Shown: positions 58,038-64,000 of the stretch, piece by piece
Position numbering within the stretch: the stretch's first letter is position 1
Layout of the letters: every line of letters begins with the position of its first letter
Assembly (NCBI RefSeq): GCF_001905845.1
Contig: NZ_LIVZ01000015.1
Coordinates: 152,818-216,817 of the forward strand
Source of the DNA: Streptomyces sp. TSRI0107
GTDB taxonomy: Bacteria; Actinomycetota; Actinomycetes; Streptomycetales; Streptomycetaceae
DNA: 64,000 nt
Reading direction: 5' to 3'
Position numbers and translations under genes: made by a program
The notes under the pieces: generated by a model
The model's database searches: none
The model's input: only the letters and a program-made list of their open reading frames with translations
What the model was told of the DNA's origin: nothing

Positions 58038-59222
58038 TCATTCCACCGGCAGGCCGAGGCCGCGGGCGATCAGCATGCGCTGCACCTCGGAGGTGCCCTC
58101 GCCGATCTCGAGGATCTTCGCGTCGCGGTAGAACCTCGCGACGGGGTATTCCTCCATGAACCCGTACCCGCCGAAGATCTGGGTGGCGATGCGCGTCGCG
58201 GTGACCGCCGACTCGCTGGCGTAGAGCTTCGCCACCGACGCGGCGCGCTTGAACTCGGCCACGTTCGGGCCGCCCGGCCGGCCCATGGCGTCCTTCATGG
58301 CGGCGGCCTTGTAGGTGAGCAGGCGGGCGGCCTGCACCATCGTCTCCAGGTCGGCGATCTGGAAGGCCACGCCCTGCTTGCGACCGATCGCCCCGCCCAT
58401 CGTCTGCCGCTCCTGGGCGTAGCGCAGGCACTCGTCCAGGCAGGCCTGGATCAGGCCCACCGCGAGGGCCGCGATCGCGACCCGGCCGTCGTCGAGGGTG
58501 GCGAGGAACTGCGCGTATCCCCGTCCCCGCTCGCCGAGCAGGTGGGAGGCCGGGACCCGGCAGTCGGTGAAGGTGAGCGGGTGGGTGTCGGAGATGTGCC
58601 AGCCGAGCTTGTCGTACGCCGGCTCGACGATGAATCCGGGCGTGCCGGACGGCACGATGATCGCGGAGATCTCGCTTCGGCCGTCGGGCCGCGTGCCGGT
58701 CCGGGCCGTCACCGTGACGACGGAGGTGAGGGTCGAGCCGGAGTTGGTGATGAACTGCTTGGCGCCGTTGACCACCCACTCCTGGCCGTCGAGCTCGGCG
58801 CGGGTCCTGGTCGCGCCCGCGTCCGATCCGGCTCCCGGCTCGGTGAGGCCGAAGCCGGCCAACCGGCGGCCGGCGACCAGGTCGGGCAGCCAGGTCTGCT
58901 TCTGCTCCTCGTCGCCGAAGGTGAGGATCGGGTTGATGCCCAGCCCGACCGCGGCCTCCAGGGTGATGCCCATGGACTGGTCGACACGGCCGATCTCCTC
59001 GATCGCCAGGCACAGCGAGGTGAAGTCGCCGCCGCTCCCGCCGTACTCCTCGGGAGCGGTCAGGCCCATCAGCCCGAGTTCGCCCATCTTCTGCACCACG
59101 TCGACGGGGAAGTGGTGGTCCTTGTCCCAGTGGGCGACGTGCGGCGCGATCTCCTTCTCCGCGAAGTCACGCACGACCTTGCGGAAGTCCTCGTGTTCCA
59201 CGCCCAGCGCGAAGGCGCTCAT
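58038..59222 (-). CDS. Acyl-CoA dehydrogenase
   Basis: 394 residues, full-length FAD-dependent family. FRKVVRDFAEKEIAPHVAHW, YGGSGGDFTSLCLAIEEIGR, GFGLTEPGAGSDAG (FAD), FITNSGS, DTHPLTFTDCRVPASHLLGE, and the C-terminal GEGTSEVQRMLIARGLG. Glu375 in the GEGT turn is the catalytic base position of the short-chain and medium-chain types; classical isovaleryl-CoA dehydrogenases have a non-acidic residue there. By operon context the substrate should be isovaleryl-CoA or another short branched acyl-CoA. Electrons would pass to ETF, whose beta subunit gene begins at the right edge. Confidence 0.92.
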   Translation of the reverse strand: MSAFALGVEHEDFRKVVRDFAEKEIAPHVAHWDKDHHFPVDVVQKMGELGLMGLTAPEEYGGSGGDFTSLCLAIEEIGRVDQSMGITLEAAVGLGINPILTFGDEEQKQTWLPDLVAGRRLAGFGLTEPGAGSDAGATRTRAELDGQEWVVNGAKQFITNSGSTLTSVVTVTARTGTRPDGRSEISAIIVPSGTPGFIVEPAYDKLGWHISDTHPLTFTDCRVPASHLLGERGRGYAQFLATLDDGRVAIAALAVGLIQACLDECLRYAQERQTMGGAIGRKQGVAFQIADLETMVQAARLLTYKAAAMKDAMGRPGGPNVAEFKRAASVAKLYASESAVTATRIATQIFGGYGFMEEYPVARFYRDAKILEIGEGTSEVQRMLIARGLGLPVE

Positions 59223-59280
59223 CGTTGACTACTCCTTGACTGGTTGAGCTTCGTGATGCCGTGACCGGGGCGCGCCGGTC

Positions 59281-62200
59281 TCAGTGCCGTCCGCGGACGG
59301 TGCCCTGATCGACGCTCCGGGCCGGGCCCTCGCCGGGGCCCGAGTCGAAGCGCTCGGTCAGCTCCCGCAGGCGGGCGCGGTACGCCTCGACGTTGCGGAG
59401 CTTGACCTCCTCGAACCCGCGGACCATGTCGGGGAGCGAGGCGATCTGCACGGCCACCGCGTGGTTGCCGGGGGTCAGCCCGGTGAGCAGGTGGGCGACA
59501 CGCTCGGTGTACTCCTCGAGCAGCGCTCGCTCGACCTTGCGCACATGAGCCCGGCCGAAGGGGTCGAAGGCGGTGCCCCGCAGCCTGCGCATGCCGTGGA
59601 GGGCGGTGAACCCGGGGCGGAACCAACCACCGAGCCGGATCTTGCGCCGCATCCCGAGGGCTCGTAGCACCGGGGGCTGCAGGTTCCACTGCGCCCGCGC
59701 CCCGGGACCGAACTGCTCCGCCAGGTCGGCCGCGACACCCTCGTCGAGGGCGAGGCGGGCCACCTCGTACTCGTCCTTGTAGGCCATCAGCTTGAACAGG
59801 TTCCTGGCCACAGCCGTGGTCAGGTCCTCGGAACCGGGGACGATCTCCCGCTCGCGCTCGCGGACCGCGTCCACCGTCTCGGCGTAGCGGGCGGCGTACC
59901 GGGCGTCCTGGTACGCCGTCAGCTCGCCGACGCGGTCGGCGACGAGCCGGCCGAGCGGTGTGGTGTCGGCGGACGTGTCCGTCGTCCCGGGTTCGGAGAC
60001 GGGCGAGTCGTCCTTCCGGACGGCGGCCGCGACCGTGCCGCGGTCCGCGATCCACAGCCGCCCGTAGCGGAACGCCTGGAGGTTGGCCTCCACCGCGACG
60101 CCGTTGATGCGGATCGCCTCCTCGACGGCGGCGGCCGGCAGCGGGAGGGCGCCCAGCTGGAATCCGACGCCGACCAGGAAGGTGTTGAGGTACTGGTCGT
60201 CGCCCAGCAGAGCCAGCACCGTCTCCCGCGCGTCCAGCACCTCGGCGCCGGGGCGCACCCGCGCCAGCAGCCGCTCGCTCATGGCGGTGGTGTCGGGGAA
60301 GGTCTGGCGGACGTCGGCGACCATGTGACCGGTCGCGACCCGCGCGGTGTTGAGCACCGCCACCGTCCGCTCGGGGGAGGTCACCGTGAGGTTGGCCTCG
60401 TCGGCGGCCACCAGGATGTCGCAGCCGAGGTAGAGGTCGCACTCGCCGGCGCCCAGTTTGTTGGTACGCCCCTCCCCCGCGCGGTGGAAGCGGATGTCGG
60501 AGACGACCGCGCCGCCCTTCTGCGCGAGTCCCGTCTGGTCCAGCGAGCGCGGCGTCCAGCCCGCGAGCAGGCCCGCGGTGGCGAGGATCTGGGAGATCGT
60601 CACCACACCGGTGCCGCCGACGCCGGTCAGCCTTACGCCGAAGTCGCCGCCCGTGACGGTGGGGACCGGGTCGGGCAGGGGGGCCTCGCCGAGCACACGC
60701 GCATCGCGGGCCGTTCCGCCGCCGGCGGAGCCCTTGACCGGCTCGACGCCGGTGATCGTCATGAAGGCGGGGCAGTCGCCCTTCAGGCAGCTGTAGTCGA
60801 CGTTGCAGGAAGCCTGGTGGATCTGGGTCTTGCGGCCGAACTCGGTCTCGACCGGCTGAACCGACAGACAGTTGGACTTGTGCCCACAGTCACCGCAGCC
60901 CTCGCAGATGCGCTCGTTGATGAAGACCCGGGTGGTGGGCTTGTCGAGCTTGCCGCGCTTCCACTTGCGCCGCTTCTCGGTGGCGCACTCCTGGTCGTGC
61001 ACCAGCACGGTCACGCCGGGCACCCGGGCCAGTGCCCGCTGCGCCTCCTCCATCCGGCCGCGGTCCCAGACCGCCACCTCGCGGGGCAGCCGCATGCGCC
61101 GGGTCCGGCGTACGTCGTCGGTGGTGACGATGATCCGGGCCACCTTCTCGGCGCGCAGGACGTCGACGATCTGGCGGAGGTCCATGGCACCGACCGCGCT
61201 CTGCCCGCCGGTCATCGCGACCGCGGAGTTGTACAGCAGCTTGTAGGTGATGTTCACCCCGGCGGCCACGGCGGCCCTGATCGCCAGCGAGCCGGAGTGG
61301 TCGAAGGTACCGTCGCCCAGGTTCTGCAGATAGTGCCCGCGCTCGGTGTACGGCGCCATGCCGATCCACTGCAGGCCCTCGCCGCCCATCTGGGAGAGGC
61401 CGGTGACGGTGCCGACCTGGTCCTCGTCCATGAGCAGGACCATGGCGTGGCAGCCGATGCCTCCGCCGACCAGCGAGTCGTCGGGCACCTTGGTGGAGCT
61501 GTTGTGCGGACACCCGGAGCAGAAGTAGGGGGCACGCTTGGGCAGGCTGATCAGAGGGAGCTGTACGCGGCCCTCGATCCGCTCGGGTCGCTGCCCCTCC
61601 ACCGGGACGCCGCGGGCGCCGAGCTCGCGGGCGAGCGGGCGGACGAGGGCGTCGGCGTCGAGCTCGCCGTAGGACGGGATCAGCTCCTTGCCCTGTTCGT
61701 CCTCCTTGCCGAGGATCAGGGGGGCACCGGCGCGGCCGTAGAGGGCTTCGCGCACGGCGGTCTCGATGAAGGAGCGCTTCTCCTCGACGACGATGATCCG
61801 GTCGAGGCCGTCGGCGAACTCGACGATCGTCTCGGCGTCCATGGGGTACGGCATGGAGATCTTGAGGAGCCGGATGCCGGCCTCGGTGAGGCGTGCGTCG
61901 GTCAGACCCAGCCGGTCCAGCGCGGCGCGGAGCTCGCGGTAGGTGCGGCCGGAGGCCACGATCCCGATGACGTCGTCGTCGCCGCGCAGTTCGATCCGGT
62001 TGAGCCGGTTGAGCCGGCAGTACTCGCGGGCCAGCCGCAGCCGGGTGGTCATCAGGTCCCGCTCCAGCGGACCGAGGGTGGGCTGGAGGAGCCGGGCGGT
62101 CGGCTGATGACGGCCCGAACCCGGAGGCAGGACCGGCGCGGGACGCTCGACGCCGAGATCGACGAGCGAGGAGCCGTCGGCGACCGCGGTGACGATCTTC

Positions 62201-62841
62201 AACCCCACCCAGAGACCGCTGGCGCGCGACAGCTCCACCGCGTGGAGGCCGAGGTCCAGCACCTCCTGGGAGTCGGCCGGGTGCAGGAACGGGATGGCCA
62301 GGTCCATCAGCGCCAGCTCCGAGGAGCAGGGCACGCTCGACGACTTCGCGGCCGGGTCGTCGCCCACGAGCACCAGTGCGCCGCCCGCGGGGTGGGCGCC
62401 CATGAGGTTGCCGTGCCGCAGGGCGTCGGTGGCCCGGTCCAGGCCGGGGGCCTTGCCGTACCAGACGCCGAGCACACCGTCGTGCGTGGCGCCGTCGAGG
62501 GTGTTGACCAGCTGGCTGCCCTGCACCGCGGTGGCCGCGGCCTCCTCGTTCAGCCCCGGCACGTGCCGCACGTCGTTGGCGTCCAGCAGGGACCGCAGGC
62601 GGCCCAGCTCCAGGTCGTAGCCGGCCAGCGGCGAACCCTCGTAGCCCGAGACGAAGGTGGCGATGTTCCTTCCGGCGGCGAGATCGCGCCGGTGCTGGTC
62701 GATCGGCAACCGCGCCAGTGCCTGGATCCCGGTGAGCTGCACGTGACCGGCTGTGGCCTGGTACCGGCGACGGGGGTCGACCGGCACACCGTCGCGTTCG
62801 CCGTCGTGAGGACGGGAGTCGGCGCTGACGAAGGTCGTCAT
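59281..62841 (-). CDS. Indolepyruvate-type ferredoxin oxidoreductase (alpha-beta fusion)
   Basis: 1186 residues, one polypeptide holding all parts of the thiamine-diphosphate 2-oxoacid:ferredoxin oxidoreductase. Order: pyrimidine/TPP half with GYEGSPLAGYDLEL, GKAPGLDRATDALRHGNLMG and CCSELALMDLAIPFL region; TPP-binding GIGCHAMVLLMDEDQVG and GDGTFDHSGSLAI; a [4Fe-4S] site with CEGCGDCGHKSNC (Cys646 onward) and CNVDYSCLKGDCPAF; then the gamma-type domain GVGGTGVVTISQILATAG. It oxidises arylpyruvates or branched 2-oxo acids to the acyl-CoA. ATG 62841 follows CAGGAGG. The acyl-CoA dehydrogenase gene starts 58 bp after its stop. Confidence 0.93.
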   Translation of the reverse strand: MTTFVSADSRPHDGERDGVPVDPRRRYQATAGHVQLTGIQALARLPIDQHRRDLAAGRNIATFVSGYEGSPLAGYDLELGRLRSLLDANDVRHVPGLNEEAAATAVQGSQLVNTLDGATHDGVLGVWYGKAPGLDRATDALRHGNLMGAHPAGGALVLVGDDPAAKSSSVPCSSELALMDLAIPFLHPADSQEVLDLGLHAVELSRASGLWVGLKIVTAVADGSSLVDLGVERPAPVLPPGSGRHQPTARLLQPTLGPLERDLMTTRLRLAREYCRLNRLNRIELRGDDDVIGIVASGRTYRELRAALDRLGLTDARLTEAGIRLLKISMPYPMDAETIVEFADGLDRIIVVEEKRSFIETAVREALYGRAGAPLILGKEDEQGKELIPSYGELDADALVRPLARELGARGVPVEGQRPERIEGRVQLPLISLPKRAPYFCSGCPHNSSTKVPDDSLVGGGIGCHAMVLLMDEDQVGTVTGLSQMGGEGLQWIGMAPYTERGHYLQNLGDGTFDHSGSLAIRAAVAAGVNITYKLLYNSAVAMTGGQSAVGAMDLRQIVDVLRAEKVARIIVTTDDVRRTRRMRLPREVAVWDRGRMEEAQRALARVPGVTVLVHDQECATEKRRKWKRGKLDKPTTRVFINERICEGCGDCGHKSNCLSVQPVETEFGRKTQIHQASCNVDYSCLKGDCPAFMTITGVEPVKGSAGGGTARDARVLGEAPLPDPVPTVTGGDFGVRLTGVGGTGVVTISQILATAGLLAGWTPRSLDQTGLAQKGGAVVSDIRFHRAGEGRTNKLGAGECDLYLGCDILVAADEANLTVTSPERTVAVLNTARVATGHMVADVRQTFPDTTAMSERLLARVRPGAEVLDARETVLALLGDDQYLNTFLVGVGFQLGALPLPAAAVEEAIRINGVAVEANLQAFRYGRLWIADRGTVAAAVRKDDSPVSEPGTTDTSADTTPLGRLVADRVGELTAYQDARYAARYAETVDAVREREREIVPGSEDLTTAVARNLFKLMAYKDEYEVARLALDEGVAADLAEQFGPGARAQWNLQPPVLRALGMRRKIRLGGWFRPGFTALHGMRRLRGTAFDPFGRAHVRKVERALLEEYTERVAHLLTGLTPGNHAVAVQIASLPDMVRGFEEVKLRNVEAYRARLRELTERFDSGPGEGPARSVDQGTVRGRH

Positions 62842-63057
62842 CTCGCCTCCTGTTCATGCTCGAGGAGCGCAGAGTGCGCTGGGGCACAGTCGCACCAGGA
62901 TGGGCCTGTGGCCTGCCCCGAACGCCGACTACTGATCCGTTGGACCAGAACATCCACGCCTTTGCTGGGCCATGTGATCCATCGGCACAGGCCGCCGGCG
63001 CGTCAGGCCCTGCCGGGCACCCTCCTCGCGGACCACCCGGGCCTCCCGGAACGCGGG

Positions 63058-63100
63058 AAGAGGGCGGTCCGGGCCGTGTGGTGGCCCGGACCGCCCTCTT
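63058..63100 (-). terminator. Terminator after the Lrp-type regulator
   Basis: A perfect 18 bp stem (63058-63075 with 63083-63100) and 7-base loop, just downstream of the Lrp/AsnC gene. It separates that gene from the oxidoreductase operon, so the operon has its own promoter between 62842 and 63057; I see no clear palindrome there. Confidence 0.85.
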
Positions 63101-63119
63101 CGGCGAAGCCCGCTCGTGA

Positions 63120-63632
63120 TCAGTCGGCTGCCGGCGCGGACGCCTTCGTCTCGTTCGGCGCGAGGTCCTGCGCGACCAGGGACAGCAGCGATGTGATGCG
63201 GCTCGGCAGCCGCTCGCTGAGCGCGATCTCCGTACGGCAGCGCACCACACCCGGCAGTTGCAGGAAACGCTGGATGATCTCCTCGACGTGCTCGGTGTCC
63301 CGGGCGGCGACCCGGCACAGCACGTCGCCTTCCCCGGCCGTCGAGTGCGCTTCCAGCACCTCGTCGACGAGGGCCAGGGCCCGTGTCACCCGGGCGAGCT
63401 GCCCCTGCGCCAGATGGAGATGGACGAACGCCAGGATGGGGAAGCCGAGCTGCGCCGGTGAGATCCGCGGCGCGTAGTCGGTGATCACGCCCATCCGCTC
63501 CAGGCGGCTCATCCGCGTGTGCACCGTCCCGCGGGCGATGCCGAGCGAGCGGGCGAACTCGCGCATCCCCGCTCGGGGCCGGGTCAGGAGTTCTCGCAGG
63601 ATGGAGACGTCCAGAGCGTCGAGAGCGGCCAC
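63120..63632 (-). CDS. Lrp/AsnC-family transcriptional regulator
   Basis: 170 residues. N-terminal winged helix (residues about 5-55: LDVSILRELLTRPRAGMREF, GIARGTVHTRMSRLERMGVI) and a C-terminal RAM ligand domain (about 65-145: AQLGFPILAFVHLHLAQGQL, EGDVLCRVAARDTEHVEEII, LPGVVRCRTEIAL). Such regulators sense amino acids and often control the catabolic genes beside them; the oxidoreductase and leucine-type genes downstream are natural targets. GTG 63632 is chosen (GAGG upstream, start VAALDALDV). Its upstream region faces etfB. Confidence 0.9.
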   Translation of the reverse strand: MAALDALDVSILRELLTRPRAGMREFARSLGIARGTVHTRMSRLERMGVITDYAPRISPAQLGFPILAFVHLHLAQGQLARVTRALALVDEVLEAHSTAGEGDVLCRVAARDTEHVEEIIQRFLQLPGVVRCRTEIALSERLPSRITSLLSLVAQDLAPNETKASAPAAD

Positions 63633-63946
63633 GATGACCTCGCAATATCTCAGTGGAGCAGGACACACGGCCAGGCCTCGGCTGCCGGGTGAGCGCCGAT
63701 GTTAATGCAAGGCCTCGAATACTTGAACACCTGGACAGGAGGCGGTCGATCCGGTGGGCCGATGGCGCAATCGGCCACGCGATCCCCTGGACAGCATCGT
63801 TAACGGTGATTAACCTCAAAGGGCGAGTTAACGGCTATTAACACGGCCGATCATTCCATGCAGGGTCCGTCGAGTCGCGTGGGTCATCCGCGTCGGGACC
63901 GTCGCATGCTTTCCCAGTCCACCGCGCCGCCCGCAGGAGATTCAGC
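63633..63946. other. Divergent control region between Lrp gene and etfB
   Basis: 314 bp, no gene. It is AT-richer than its surroundings at 63700-63735 and 63795-63842, and contains the two 16 bp palindromes listed next. Confidence 0.6.
63799..63842. promoter_or_regulatory. Paired palindromic operators upstream of etfB
   Basis: GTTAACGGTGATTAAC (63799-63814) and GTTAACGGCTATTAAC (63827-63842), 28 bp apart; 14 of 16 bases are identical and each is a GTTAA-N6-TTAAC inverted repeat. They lie about 105 bp upstream of the etfB start and 165 bp from the Lrp gene. The two arms fall about 2.7 helical turns apart. Confidence 0.7.
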
Positions 63947-64000
63947 GTGAGCTTGAGGATCGTTGTCACTGTGAAGTACGTGCCCGACGCCACTGGCGAC
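63947..64000 (+). CDS. etfB: Electron transfer flavoprotein beta subunit, start only
   Basis: The gene runs off the right edge. GTG 63947 follows GCAGGAGA and encodes MSLRIVVTVKYVPDATGD, matching the conserved N-terminus of actinobacterial EtfB. The complete protein, with EtfA, accepts electrons from acyl-CoA dehydrogenases such as the one at 58038-59222. Identification rests on 18 residues. Confidence 0.8.
   Translation, partial: MSLRIVVTVKYVPDATGD

Noticed and set aside
62842..63057. Riboswitch or attenuator before the oxidoreductase operon
   Set aside because: The only strong structure is the terminator of the upstream regulator gene at 63058-63100; no aptamer-like conserved core was recognisable.
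60325..63477. Long plus-strand open frame opposite the oxidoreductase and Lrp genes
   Set aside because: No ribosome site or domain; antisense to clear genes and running through a terminator hairpin.

Overview
The window is high-GC actinobacterial DNA, almost certainly a Streptomyces chromosome. The signs are very high third-position GC, frequent GTG starts with GGAGG-type ribosome sites, several SpoIIE-type phosphatases with anti-sigma-type ATPase domains, a Streptomyces-style Tad (Flp) pilus locus, secreted lipase and esterase genes, and an etfB start at the right edge. I saw no rRNA, tRNA, CRISPR array or recognisable riboswitch.

Layout. 1-7 kb: an unknown partial gene, a frameshifted SUKH-like gene, a LysR regulator divergent from an EamA exporter and an NAD(P)-binding protein, then an IS481-family element side by side with a ~190 bp MITE-like element. 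Their junctions are CTAG tetranucleotides that also supply the stop codons of the neighbouring genes. A frameshifted aminoglycoside-phosphotransferase-like gene follows. 7-14 kb: a DUF2278 protein with a large unknown partner, a membrane protein, a catabolic operon (XRE-cupin regulator, class II aldolase, DapA-family lyase) with a perfect 17 bp palindrome, and a methyltransferase. 14-23 kb: secreted lipase, secreted beta-helix protein coupled to a type B carboxylesterase, TetR regulator, and two divergent SpoIIE phosphatase genes.

23-29 kb: a LmeA-like lipid-binding protein, then an operon of a 582-residue glycine-rich protein that carries a pilin-type (class III) signal and an unknown tryptophan-rich partner, divergent from a GAF/PucR-type regulator. 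29.5-41 kb: a Tad pilus locus (zinc-ribbon protein, CpaB, TadZ, two TadE-like pseudopilins, TadA ATPase, TadB, TadC, histidine kinase, response regulator, Flp pilin, TadG-like protein, lipoprotein, OmpA-domain protein) ending in a strong hairpin. The large pilin-signal protein a few kb upstream is the best candidate for an undescribed cargo or minor component of this machine.

41-51.6 kb: a third SpoIIE/GAF/PAS protein, an alpha/beta hydrolase, a GlcD-type FAD oxidase, and divergently a complete peptide-type ABC importer that includes a permease-ATPase fusion. The intergenic region carries a 60 bp element that is 80% identical to one at 24.0 kb.

51.8-63.6 kb: a long minus-strand operon of an indolepyruvate-type ferredoxin oxidoreductase, acyl-CoA dehydrogenase, MaoC hydratase, CitE-type lyase, biotin-dependent carboxylase beta and alpha subunits, and CoA-transferase A and B. 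Read together this is a plausible route from a branched-chain 2-oxo acid (leucine type) through isovaleryl-CoA and methylcrotonyl-CoA to acetyl-CoA and acetoacetate, with an Lrp/AsnC regulator upstream and electron-transfer flavoprotein (etfB) starting divergently at the right edge behind two 16 bp palindromes.
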